A program made the translations under genes and the position numbers. Below the pieces are notes generated by a model, which was given only the letters and a program-made list of their open reading frames with translations, had not been told where the DNA came from and made no database searches. This document shows, in pieces, positions 25,712 through 33,762 of a stretch of DNA of 64,000 nt. Positions within the stretch are counted from its first letter, which is position 1; the number at the start of each line of letters is the position of its first letter. Origin of the DNA: Nonomuraea solani (GTDB taxonomy: Bacteria > Actinomycetota > Actinomycetes > Streptosporangiales > Streptosporangiaceae); NCBI RefSeq assembly GCF_900108335.1, contig NZ_FNVT01000009.1, positions 1 to 64,000 of the forward strand. The letters run 5' to 3'.

Positions 25712-25723
25712 CGAATCGATTCA
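25712..25723. promoter_or_regulatory. LacI operator copy B (CGAATCGATTCA)
   Basis: Eleven of 12 bases match copy A. It ends exactly where the ribosome binding site (AAGGGAG) of the secreted glycosidase begins, so a bound repressor would sit on the transcript start region. Confidence 0.7.
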
Positions 25724-25734
25724 AGGGAGCCAAC

Positions 25735-27564
25735 ATGACCCCTCAACGGCCCAGAAGACGGCTCATCTCCATCGCCCGGCTCCTGGCCGCGATGCTCGTC
25801 GCCGTCATCCTCCCGGCCGTCCCGGCGGTCCCGGCATACGCCGGCGATGAGTCCATCAGCGTCGACTTCTCCGTGGCCGGCGGCGCTCCGAGCTACCGCG
25901 CCTCCGGGTGGATCTACGGCATGACGGAGAACGGCTCGGGGCCGGCGGACCACTTCTTCCGTGACGTGAAATTTCGGTATATGAGGGCCGGTGGCGCTCA
26001 GCTCGGCTCGCCGGGCGGCTGGGTGTCGGGCTCCTACGACCGGCGGTGGAACGCGACGCTGGCCCAGGCCAGGCGGACGATCGCGCTCGGCGGCCAGTTC
26101 ATCATCCTCCCGCACGACTTATGGGGTGCGGACGGCTATCCGATCTCGCGCTTTCCGGGCGACAACGGCGACTGGTCCGACTACGACGCCTTCCTCACCC
26201 GCCTGATCAACGACGTGCGGGCCGCCGGAATCACCGTGCAGTGGGACATCTGGAACGAGCCCAACCTCTCCCTGTTCTGGAACCGCTCGCAGGCCCAGTA
26301 CTTCGAGCTGTGGCGCCGCAGCTACCAGCGCATCCGCGCCGCCTTCCCGGGCCAATCGATCGTCGGGCCGAGCTGCGCCTGCGTGCCGTCCACCACGCAC
26401 GCCTGGTGGAACTCCTACCTCGACTTCATTCGCGCGAACAACGTGGTCCCCGACATCGTCAGCTGGCACTCCCTGCCCGGCGACCCGGTGGCCAACGTGG
26501 CGGCCGCCAACACCACGCTCGGCTCGCGCGGCATCCCGCATCCGCGCCCGTACCAGATCAACGAGTACGGCGCGTCCAGCGAGCAGAACCCGGGAGACGG
26601 GTCCTGGTACATCGCCCGGCTGGAGCGGGCGGGCGCCGACGGGCTGCGGGCGAACTGGGCGAGTGCCGGCAACCTGCACAACGATCTGGGCAACCTGCTC
26701 GTACGGAACTCCTCGGGCCAGCATCTGCCCAAGGGCGAATGGTGGGTCTACCGTTTCTACGGCTCCCAGACCGGTCAGATCGTCTCGACGACCCCGAGCC
26801 CGGCGTACGACGCCTTCGCCACCAAGGCAGCCGGCACGGCCAAGATCCTGGTCGGCGGCGGCGGGACGACCGGCAACATCGCCATCGGCCTCCGGCGGCT
26901 CGACGCCACCAGCGGCATCGTGCAGAACAACCAGGTCCGCGCGGTCGTGCAGCGCATCCCGTACAACGGCGGGGGCGCCGTCCAGGGGCCGGTCACCGTA
27001 CAGAACACGATCCTGACCCTGTCCGGCAACGGCGCCACGCTGAACCTGCCGCACACCAACGCCGACGAGACGTTCACCATCACCCTGCTGCCGCCCTCGG
27101 ACGGCGGCTTCCAGTCCGTCGCCGTCGCGCAGCACTCCCAGCAGTGCCTGGACAACACCGGCCTGAGCACGGCGGACGGCAACGTGCAGCAGCAGTTCTT
27201 CTGCGAGGGCGGCGACCAGCAGCTGTGGAACTTCCGGCCGGTCGCCGGCGTGGCGAACACGTACACGGTGGTCAACCAGCAGAGCGGGAAGTGCCTCGAC
27301 GTGAGCGCGACCGCCACCGCCGACGGCGCCCCGGTGCGCCAGTGGGCGTGCGGCGGCGCGCAGAACCAGCAGTTCACCCTGCGCAAGGTCACCTACGCCG
27401 GCAACGACCCCCGCGACTACCAGCTCGTCGCCCGCCACAGCGGCAAGTGCGTCGACGTCAGCACCATCTCGACCGCGCCCCGGGCTCCCGTCCACCAGTG
27501 GACCTGCATACCGGCAGGCCAGGCGAGTCCGCTCAACCAGACGTGGCGGCTCTGGGGCCGATGA
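25735..27564 (+). CDS. Secreted clan GH-A glycosidase (GH39-like) with ricin-type CBM13
   Basis: A 609-residue exported glycoside hydrolase. The ATG at 25735 follows AAGGGAG. A twin-basic N-terminus and hydrophobic core end in AYAG near residue 38, a Sec-type signal. The catalytic barrel (about 45-370) shows the acid/base motif WDIWNEPNLS and the nucleophile region YQINEYGASSEQNPG, the two Glu of clan GH-A in GH39-like surroundings. A beta-sandwich follows (about 375-460). The C-terminus (about 465-609) is a ricin-B/CBM13 trefoil with repeated QCLD-, KCLDVS- and KCVDVS-type turns and QW motifs. Two LacI operators precede it, so it belongs to the regulon of the repressor at 32366. The polymer is unknown; xylan or another beta-linked glycan is plausible. 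Its 3' end overlaps the convergent glycosidase gene by 32 bp. Confidence 0.85.
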   Translation: MTPQRPRRRLISIARLLAAMLVAVILPAVPAVPAYAGDESISVDFSVAGGAPSYRASGWIYGMTENGSGPADHFFRDVKFRYMRAGGAQLGSPGGWVSGSYDRRWNATLAQARRTIALGGQFIILPHDLWGADGYPISRFPGDNGDWSDYDAFLTRLINDVRAAGITVQWDIWNEPNLSLFWNRSQAQYFELWRRSYQRIRAAFPGQSIVGPSCACVPSTTHAWWNSYLDFIRANNVVPDIVSWHSLPGDPVANVAAANTTLGSRGIPHPRPYQINEYGASSEQNPGDGSWYIARLERAGADGLRANWASAGNLHNDLGNLLVRNSSGQHLPKGEWWVYRFYGSQTGQIVSTTPSPAYDAFATKAAGTAKILVGGGGTTGNIAIGLRRLDATSGIVQNNQVRAVVQRIPYNGGGAVQGPVTVQNTILTLSGNGATLNLPHTNADETFTITLLPPSDGGFQSVAVAQHSQQCLDNTGLSTADGNVQQQFFCEGGDQQLWNFRPVAGVANTYTVVNQQSGKCLDVSATATADGAPVRQWACGGAQNQQFTLRKVTYAGNDPRDYQLVARHSGKCVDVSTISTAPRAPVHQWTCIPAGQASPLNQTWRLWGR

Positions 27565-29218
27565 CCGCGCCGGTTGCCGTGCGCCGCTCGTGGGCGGCGG
27601 CGAGGATGAGGTAGGCGCTCGCCGTCCACGTGTAGGCGCGGTCGCGCAGGCCCTCCCCGGTGCGGGCGTCGAAGTTCTCGGCGAACCCCGACTTCTCGCA
27701 CAGCGCGCGGAAGCGGGAGCTGATCTCGTCGGCCAGGTCCGGGTAGCCGGCGCGGCGCAGCCCGTCCTCGATCAGCACCGTCGAGGGCGCCCAGATGGGG
27801 CCGCGCCAGTAGCCGTCGTCCGCGTAGTGCGGCGAGTCGGGCGGCTCGGTCGCGAGGCCGAACGCGGTCAGGTGCCGCTCGATCCCGGCGGCCAGCGCCG
27901 CCCGGACGGGGTGCGGCAGCTCCTCCCCCAGCACGATCGGCATGAGGTCGAGCAGGCTGGAGCTGCTCCAGGTACGCCCCGAGTGCACGCCACGGGCGAC
28001 GAACCGTTCGCCGTCCCACAGCTCGGCGAGGAGCGCGTCGCGCATCCGGTCGGCCCGCTCGTTCCACCGGGCCTCCGGGGCGAGCCGGGCGAGCTGCCGC
28101 ATCTGCAGGACGAGGAAGGCGGCCAGGTCGGCGGTCTCGACGACGCGCTCGGGGTCGAAGGTGGTGGCGTTGTCCCAGCCGCTGTCGTTGCCGTGCTGGT
28201 AGTGCGGCAGCTCACGGCCGGGGGCGCGGCGGGCGTCCAGCCAGAACGTGGTCCAGCGTTCCAGCAGCGGGTACGCGTCCGGCGCCGGAGGGAGGCGGCT
28301 CAGCGCCCAGCCGTGGATGGGCGGCTTGACGAAGTTGTGGAGGACCTCGGAGTGGGTGACGGAGTCGGGCAGCGCGCCGGCGGCGTCCTGGTGGTCGAAG
28401 GGCAGCCGGAACTGGTCCAGGGCCAGGCCGGGCAGCCCTTCGGCGAGGGCGAGGGCGTTGAAGCAGTGGTCCCAGCTCCACACCTTGTCCATCCAGTGCT
28501 TGGACATCAGCACGGCGGGCCGGGTGACGAACCCGGCCGGGCGCACGATGGCCGACCACAGCACGTAGGCGGCCAGTTCGGCGGCGGGCGTGCGGTCACC
28601 GCGCCAGGGCGCGACCGCCTCGGTGAACGCGTCGAAGTCCGCCCGCGCGGCCTTGACCACCTGCTCGAAGGTATCGGTGCCGGTGTAAGGGGCGCGGGCG
28701 GTCTCGTACTCCTCGATCGCGATCTCCCACGCGCCGCTGAGGACGAGACCGCGTTCGGCGACGCCCAGCGCCTGCGCGCCGTGGGGTTCGGCCCGCCCGG
28801 TGAGCGGGGTGATCCGGTAGCGGCGGCCGGTCTGGTAGACGGTGAAGACGTACGAGCCGTCGGCGGGGTCCTGGTAGAAGTAGGGGCCGCTGAACGGCGT
28901 CAGCACGGGGTCGGCGGCCAGCAGCCGCAGCCCGAGGCCGTTGCCCCGGACGCGCACGGTGTCGGGGTTCTCGTAGGCCAGGTCGATCCGGCCGTCCTCG
29001 CCGGCCCAGGTGAGCTGGTGCGGGGTCGCGGTGATGGCGGTCTCGGCGGTGGGGGTCAGCCGCAGGATCGGGTGCATGCCGGTCTGGTGGGAGACCAGGT
29101 GCACATCCTCGGCGTACGTCTTCTCCGCCACCACGGGCGAGAAACCGAACCAGGATCCGCGATGGCTGAACGGGATTTCCCGCAGGGAGAACACCGGGCC
29201 GGAGGCGGCGACGGTCAT
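27533..29218 (-). CDS. Cytosolic (alpha/alpha)6 glycosidase, GH63/mannosylglycerate-hydrolase-like
   Basis: A 561-residue protein without a signal peptide. The start is the ATG at 29216-29218 (MTVAASGPVFSLREIPFSHR), 17 nt after the permease stop, so it is last in the importer operon. A beta-rich N-terminal domain (about 1-210) is followed by a helical toroid with SKHWMDKVWSWDHCFNALAL, HNFVKPPIHGWALSRL and HGNDSGWDNATTF, plus YWRGPIWAPSTVLIEDGL near the end. These match GH63-type and related trehalase-like glycosidases, with the Asp of WSWDHC and a late Glu as probable catalytic residues. The enzyme would process the sugar imported by the adjacent ABC system. GH63 versus GH15 or GH37 is not settled by eye. 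Confidence 0.8.
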   Translation of the reverse strand: MTVAASGPVFSLREIPFSHRGSWFGFSPVVAEKTYAEDVHLVSHQTGMHPILRLTPTAETAITATPHQLTWAGEDGRIDLAYENPDTVRVRGNGLGLRLLAADPVLTPFSGPYFYQDPADGSYVFTVYQTGRRYRITPLTGRAEPHGAQALGVAERGLVLSGAWEIAIEEYETARAPYTGTDTFEQVVKAARADFDAFTEAVAPWRGDRTPAAELAAYVLWSAIVRPAGFVTRPAVLMSKHWMDKVWSWDHCFNALALAEGLPGLALDQFRLPFDHQDAAGALPDSVTHSEVLHNFVKPPIHGWALSRLPPAPDAYPLLERWTTFWLDARRAPGRELPHYQHGNDSGWDNATTFDPERVVETADLAAFLVLQMRQLARLAPEARWNERADRMRDALLAELWDGERFVARGVHSGRTWSSSSLLDLMPIVLGEELPHPVRAALAAGIERHLTAFGLATEPPDSPHYADDGYWRGPIWAPSTVLIEDGLRRAGYPDLADEISSRFRALCEKSGFAENFDARTGEGLRDRAYTWTASAYLILAAAHERRTATGAVIGPRAATSG

Positions 29219-29235
29219 GAAGTGAGGATCCCTTC

Positions 29236-30042
29236 TCAGTCTTTGACGGCCCCGGCGGTGATGCCGGCGGCGACGTAGCGCTGGGCGATGATGAGCAGGA
29301 CGGTGGCCGGGATGGAGGCGATGACGGCGGTGGCCATGATGGCGTTCCATTCCTGGTTGTTGTTGCCGATGTAGTGGTAGATGCCCAGGGTGATGGGCTG
29401 GTGGTCGCCGGCTTGGTCGAGGGTGGAGGCGAAGATGAAGTCCGACCAGGCCCACAGGAAGGCGAACAGGGCGACGGTGATGAGGGCGTTGCGGGAGACG
29501 GGCAGCACGATCGAGGCGAAGGTGCGCAAGGGGCCGGCGCCGTCGGTGCGGGCGGCTTGGAGGAGTTCGTCGGGGATGCCGGACATGAACGCGGTCAGGA
29601 TCAGCACGGCGAACGGGACGGCGAGGGTGGAATCGGCCACGATCAGGCCGGGCACGGTGTTGAGCAGGCCGAGGTTGAGGTAGATGGCGTAGAAGCCCAT
29701 CGCCATGATGATGCCGGGGATCATCTGGGCGACCAGCAGCGCGAAGGTGAGGGTGCGGGCGCCGCGTGGGCGGAGTTTGGCCAGCGCGTACCCGGCCGGC
29801 GCGGCCACGATCAGGGTCAGGGCCACGGTGCCGAGTCCGACGATCAGGCTCACTCCGAGGTAGGGCAGTTGCTGGTCCAGGACGGCGCGGTAGCCGTCCA
29901 GGGTGGCATGAACCGGGAACCAGTTCGGCGGGGTTTTGCGCATGTCGCCGGCCCGGGTGAAGGATACGTTGATCATCCAGTAGACCGGGAACAGCATCAC
30001 GCCGGTCAGCACCAGCCCGACCGCGGTCTTCAGGGGCTTCAT
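29236..30042 (-). CDS. Carbohydrate ABC transporter permease (CUT1, MalG-like)
   Basis: A 268-residue permease beginning MKPLKTAVGLVLTGVMLFPV, with six helices. The EAA loop is LLQAARTDGAGPLRTFASIV. The ATG at 30040-30042 overlaps the stop of the other permease (ATGA). It is part of the importer regulated by the LacI protein at 32366. Confidence 0.9.
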   Translation of the reverse strand: MKPLKTAVGLVLTGVMLFPVYWMINVSFTRAGDMRKTPPNWFPVHATLDGYRAVLDQQLPYLGVSLIVGLGTVALTLIVAAPAGYALAKLRPRGARTLTFALLVAQMIPGIIMAMGFYAIYLNLGLLNTVPGLIVADSTLAVPFAVLILTAFMSGIPDELLQAARTDGAGPLRTFASIVLPVSRNALITVALFAFLWAWSDFIFASTLDQAGDHQPITLGIYHYIGNNNQEWNAIMATAVIASIPATVLLIIAQRYVAAGITAGAVKD

Positions 30043-30914
30043 GGTGTGTGCTGCCGGCGGATGTAGAGCAGCCCGAAGACCAGCGCGGTCAAGATGAGCA
30101 GGTTGCCGACCGCGGCGCCAGGGCCGAAGGCGGGCACCAGGTTGCCGAAGCCGAGCCGGTAGGACCAGGTGGCGAAGGTGGTGGAGGCGCCGCTGGGGCC
30201 GCCCTTGGTCATGATCCAGATGATGTCGAACACCTTCAGCGTGTAGACCAGGCCGAGCAGCAGCGTGATCGCCGAGACCGGCCGCAGCAGCGGGAAGGTC
30301 ACCCGCCAGAACCGTTGCGCGCCGGTGGCGCCGTCCAGCGCGGCCGCCTCGTGCAGGTCCGGCGAGATCGCCTGCAACCCCGAATACAGCACCACCAGGT
30401 TGAACGGGACACCGATCCAGATGTTGGCCAAGGTCACCGACCACAGCGCCCAGTCCGGCGAGGTCAGCCAGTTCACCGGCCCCGCCCCGAACCAGCCGAG
30501 CAGCGCGTTGACCACACCGGAGTCGCTGTTGAGCATCCACGACCAGGTCGAGGCCGACACGATCAGCGGCAGCAGCCACGGCACCAGGAACAGGGCCCGC
30601 AGCGTGGCCGACAGCGGGAAATGGCGGTGGAAGAACACCGCCAGCGCCAGCCCGATGCCGAACTGGAAGACCAGCGACACCACGGTGAACACGATCGTGT
30701 GACCGAGCGCGGGCCAGAAGGTGGCGTCGGCGAGCACCGCCGCGTAGTTGGCCAGCCCGGCGAACGGGGCGTCGCCGTGCACGAACGAGCGCACGGTGTA
30801 GTCGCGCAGGCTCAGCTCCACGTTGCGCACCAGCGGGTAGGCGTAGAAGAGCAGCAGGTAAAGCAGCACCGGGGCGAGGAACGCCCACGCCCCGGCACGC
30901 CGACGGATGTTCAC
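30039..30914 (-). CDS. Carbohydrate ABC transporter permease (CUT1, MalF-like)
   Basis: A 291-residue permease beginning MNIRRRAGAWAFLAPVLLYL. The EAA loop reads LHEAAALDGATGAQRFWRVT. It starts 10 nt after the binding-protein stop and overlaps the next permease by 4 nt. No ATPase is encoded in the operon. Confidence 0.9.
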   Translation of the reverse strand: MNIRRRAGAWAFLAPVLLYLLLFYAYPLVRNVELSLRDYTVRSFVHGDAPFAGLANYAAVLADATFWPALGHTIVFTVVSLVFQFGIGLALAVFFHRHFPLSATLRALFLVPWLLPLIVSASTWSWMLNSDSGVVNALLGWFGAGPVNWLTSPDWALWSVTLANIWIGVPFNLVVLYSGLQAISPDLHEAAALDGATGAQRFWRVTFPLLRPVSAITLLLGLVYTLKVFDIIWIMTKGGPSGASTTFATWSYRLGFGNLVPAFGPGAAVGNLLILTALVFGLLYIRRQHTP

Positions 30915-30924
30915 GGGCGGATGC

Positions 30925-32154
30925 TCACTGGATGATGGCGCTCTGGGCCGCCGTCAGGGCCTGCTGCGGCTGCTTCGAGCCGCTGAGCGCGGCCTGCACC
31001 GCGCCCCACAACGGCTCGGAGATCTTCGGATACTTGGTGCCCAGATCGTCGCTGGTACGGCCCTTGGCCGCCCGCACCGCCGCCACCCACACTTTCAGGT
31101 CCGGGTTCGCCGCCACCTGCTGGGCCTGCACCGCCTCGGTGGGCGCGATGTAGGACAACGTGGTGGTCGTCGTCAGTGAATGGCCGGCGCTGGTCAGGCA
31201 GGCCACCAGCTTGCGGGCGGTGGGGTAGCGGCCGGTGTCGGACTGCACCGGCACACTGACGAACTCGCCCCCGGTCGGCGCCGGCGCGGTGCCGCCGTCC
31301 CTGCCCGGGATGGGAATGATGCCGTAGCCGAAGCCGGCCTTCTCGGCGTTGGCCACCTGCCAGGTGCCGTTCTCGGCGAACGCGAACTCGCCGGTGGCGA
31401 ACTCCTGCCAGCTGGTGGTCTGGGTGTTGTTGATGACCGAATTCGGCGCATACCCCTTCTTCACCCAGTCCGCCCACAAGGTCACCGCCGCGACCCCCTC
31501 GGCCGAGTCCAGCTTGGTCAGCTTCGCGCCCGCGCCCCAGAACCAGGGCAGGAACTGGAAACTGCCCTCCTCGGTGCCGATCGCCGAGAACGTGATGCCC
31601 TTCTTCCCGGACGCCTTCACCTTCTCCAGCGCCGCCGTCAATGACGCCCAGTCCTTCACCGAGGCGATGTCCACCCCGGCCTCCTGGAGAACGTCCTTGT
31701 TGTAGTAGAGCGCCAGGGTGTTGGCGCCGATCGGCACCCCGTAGGTCTTGCCACCGATCTGCCCGGCCGCGAGCAGATTCGGCGCGATCGAAGCGGTCTG
31801 GTCGGTGGTGGTCAGCACCCCCGCCTCGGCCAGCGTCGAGACCACCGGATTGTCCACGATCAACACATCCGGCGCGTTCCCCTGCTGCGCCGCCAGCAGC
31901 GCCTTGTTCGTCAGATCCGTGGTGTCATAACCGGTCCGCTCCACCTTCACCCCGGCGTCGGCACCGCACCTGGAAAGCAGCTTCACCCACTCCGAACTCT
32001 GATCGAACTGAGGATAGGGATCCCACACGCTGTACGAGGTGCTCGCGCTTGGGGAACCTCCGGACGATGATGAGCAGGCGCCCAGCCCGCCCACGACGGC
32101 CAGGGCCGCCAGACTCGCGCCGGCCGCACGCCGGCTCCTTGCCGCTGATCTCAA
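30925..32154 (-). CDS. Sugar-binding lipoprotein (CUT1)
   Basis: An extracellular solute-binding protein of 409 residues if the TTG at 32152-32154 is used. That start has GGAGGG 8 nt upstream and gives an N-terminus RSAARSRRAAGASLAALAVV ending in the lipobox GLGAC. An ATG at 32194-32196 in the same frame would add 14 residues but has no ribosome binding site and adjoins the operators. The mature part is typical: SVWDPYPQFDQSSEWVKLLS, ALYYNKDVLQEAGVDIASVK and WQEFATGEFAFAENGTWQVA. It is first in the importer operon, and two operator copies lie directly upstream. Confidence 0.88.
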   Translation of the reverse strand: MRSAARSRRAAGASLAALAVVGGLGACSSSSGGSPSASTSYSVWDPYPQFDQSSEWVKLLSRCGADAGVKVERTGYDTTDLTNKALLAAQQGNAPDVLIVDNPVVSTLAEAGVLTTTDQTASIAPNLLAAGQIGGKTYGVPIGANTLALYYNKDVLQEAGVDIASVKDWASLTAALEKVKASGKKGITFSAIGTEEGSFQFLPWFWGAGAKLTKLDSAEGVAAVTLWADWVKKGYAPNSVINNTQTTSWQEFATGEFAFAENGTWQVANAEKAGFGYGIIPIPGRDGGTAPAPTGGEFVSVPVQSDTGRYPTARKLVACLTSAGHSLTTTTTLSYIAPTEAVQAQQVAANPDLKVWVAAVRAAKGRTSDDLGTKYPKISEPLWGAVQAALSGSKQPQQALTAAQSAIIQ

Positions 32155-32204
32155 TTGGGCTGCCCTCCGCTTACAGACGTGACGCGGCTGGTACATCAGG
32201 AAGT

Positions 32205-32229
32205 CGAATCGATTCGTCGAATCGGTTCG
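32205..32229. promoter_or_regulatory. Tandem LacI operators C and D
   Basis: Copy C, CGAATCGATTCG, is at 32205-32216 and copy D, CGAATCGGTTCG, at 32218-32229, one base apart. They sit upstream of the binding-protein gene, in its 5' leader or promoter. Confidence 0.75.
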
Positions 32230-32310
32230 CCCGAACATAGGCCCGCTCCGCCACCGGAGTCAATGACAGGATGCCGAGTCGTTGCGCGAGCAGGCGACAT
32301 GGCCTCGGCA

Positions 32311-32322
32311 GGAACCGATTCG
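32311..32322. promoter_or_regulatory. LacI operator copy E (GGAACCGATTCG)
   Basis: A copy with two mismatches to the consensus, 44 bp upstream of the lacI-type GTG, suggesting autoregulation. Confidence 0.5.
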
Positions 32323-32365
32323 ACCTACGATGGTCGGCGACCGGCGGATCGGCCAAGGAGCACGG

Positions 32366-33388
32366 GTGAACATCGGAGAGATCGCCAAGCGGGCGGGCGT
32401 GTCACGCAGCACCGTCTCGTACGCGCTCACCGGCAAGCGCCCGGTGTCGGAGGAGACCAAGCGGCGCATCCAGGCGGTCATCGACGAGCTGGGCTACCGC
32501 CCCAACGCCGCCGCCAGGGCACTGAAGGAGGGCCGCACCCGCACGATCGGCCTGGTGATACCGCCGGCCGGCCGGCGCCTGACCGACATGCAGCTCGGTT
32601 TCGTGGCCAGCGTGGTCGACGCCGCCGCCCGCGCCGACCTGGACGTCCTGCTGTCACCTTCGGGCGGCGAGCACGACCGGTCCTTCGAGCGGGTGGTGAC
32701 CGGCCGCCGCGTGGACGGCGTCGTCCTCATGGAGATCCGGCTGGCGGACGACCGGGTCGCCCGGCTGCTGGAGAGCGGCGTGCCGTTCGTCGGCATCGGC
32801 CGCACTCGCGACCCGGAGGAGATGTCGTGGGTGGACATCGACTACGAGACGCTCATCGCCAAGTGCGTCCACCACCTCGCCGACCTCGGCCACCGGCACC
32901 TGGCGCTGGTCAACCGCAACACCGAGCTGGTCGCCGCCGGATACGGCCCCGGCCACCGCGCGCAGGCCGGTTTCGACCGCGCCATCGCCGAGCGCGGCCT
33001 GCGCGGCGTGCGGGTCTGCTGCGCCGACGACGCCCAGGCCGGGCAGACCTGCCTCCAGCAGCTCCTCGCCGAGCACCCGGAGCTGACCGCCATCGCCACG
33101 ATCAACGAGGCCGCCGTCGCCGGGATGTACCGCGCGCTGGCCGAGGCGGATCTGAGTGTGCCCCGCGACTTCTCCATCGCCGGTGTGGCGGCCCAGCACT
33201 GGGCCGAGAACCTGCATCCGCCGCTCACGGCCGCCGACGTCCCCGCCGACGAGATGGGGGCCCGCGCCGTCGAGCTGCTCATCCAGCGCATCGCCGACCC
33301 CGGCACCCCGCACCGCCACCTCCTGCTCGCCCCGCCCATCTCGCTCCGCGCCACGACAGGGCCTGCCCGCCCGCGCGAAGACTCCTAG
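32366..33388 (+). CDS. LacI-family regulator of the glycan locus
   Basis: A 340-residue repressor. The GTG start at 32366 has AAGGAG 5 nt upstream. The HTH reads NIGEIAKRAGVSRSTVSYAL and the hinge YRPNAAARALKEGRTRTIGL carries the classic A-x-A-L of minor-groove binding. The ligand domain includes WVDIDYETLIAKCVHHLADL. It is divergent from the importer operon. Operators of one type (CGAATCGATTCG) stand upstream of the importer, its own gene and the secreted glycosidase, and just after its stop; their sequence fits the central CG of LacI sites. It probably responds to an oligosaccharide released by the secreted enzyme. Confidence 0.92.
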   Translation: MNIGEIAKRAGVSRSTVSYALTGKRPVSEETKRRIQAVIDELGYRPNAAARALKEGRTRTIGLVIPPAGRRLTDMQLGFVASVVDAAARADLDVLLSPSGGEHDRSFERVVTGRRVDGVVLMEIRLADDRVARLLESGVPFVGIGRTRDPEEMSWVDIDYETLIAKCVHHLADLGHRHLALVNRNTELVAAGYGPGHRAQAGFDRAIAERGLRGVRVCCADDAQAGQTCLQQLLAEHPELTAIATINEAAVAGMYRALAEADLSVPRDFSIAGVAAQHWAENLHPPLTAADVPADEMGARAVELLIQRIADPGTPHRHLLLAPPISLRATTGPARPREDS

Positions 33389-33389
33389 T

Positions 33390-33401
33390 CGAATCGATTC
33401 G
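33390..33401. promoter_or_regulatory. LacI operator copy F, inside a perfect 16-bp palindrome
   Basis: GTCGAATCGATTCGAC spans 33388-33403, beginning at the last base of the lacI stop codon. No intact gene downstream would be controlled by it, unless it acts by looping or on antisense transcripts. Confidence 0.7.
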
Positions 33402-33404
33402 ACA

Positions 33405-33712
33405 GGCGCGTGTTCCCGCTCGGCGCACATCTGGGCGATCAGGTGATGGGCCATGACCGCGCGTTCGTCGCGCACAACCGACGGCAGGCCGGACAGGCAC
33501 TGGTACGGGCCGGTCACCAGCATCCGCAGCGAGGCGGAGGTCAGCGTCTCCTCGATCATGATCCTGTGGAGGGCCGGGTCGCCTGGACACAGAACCGCGC
33601 GTACCAGGTGGGGCCGCCCAGGGCGGCCAGATGTCCGGTGAACGAGCGCACCAGACAGGCGACCCAGTCGCGGACGCCCATGGAGCCGGTGGAGCCGGTG
33701 GCGCGCTGCGTA
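33405..33712 (-). pseudogene. TetR-family regulator relic, N-terminus lost and frameshifted
   Basis: On the minus strand, GVRDWVACLVRSFTGHLAAL and GPTWYARFCVQAT read in one frame and end at a stop. One base over, DPALHRIMIEETLTSASLRM and VRDERAVMAHHLIAQMCAER continue. Together they form the C-terminal ligand domain of a TetR regulator with a one-base frameshift in the middle. The HTH is missing, because the reading stops at the palindrome at 33711. The 3' end runs into the lacI operator without its own stop. The 361-bp stretch between lacI and the NAD kinase gene holds only this relic and the palindrome. Confidence 0.6.
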
Positions 33713-33726
33713 AATCATATGATTTA
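33711..33726. promoter_or_regulatory. Perfect 16-bp palindrome upstream of the NAD kinase gene
   Basis: TAAATCATATGATTTA, very AT-rich in this GC-rich setting, lies about 40 bp before the NAD kinase start. A partial second copy, ATGATTTAA, follows at 33741-33749. It looks like a TetR or MarR operator, and may be the former site of the TetR relic beside it. Confidence 0.6.
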
Positions 33727-33762
33727 CTCAAGCCAAGCAGATGATTTAACAGGTTTGGGTAG

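Noticed and set aside
27533-27564. 32-bp overlap of convergent glycosidase genes as a sign of a wrong stop
   Set aside because: Both frames keep family similarity to near their ends, and short convergent overlaps are common here.
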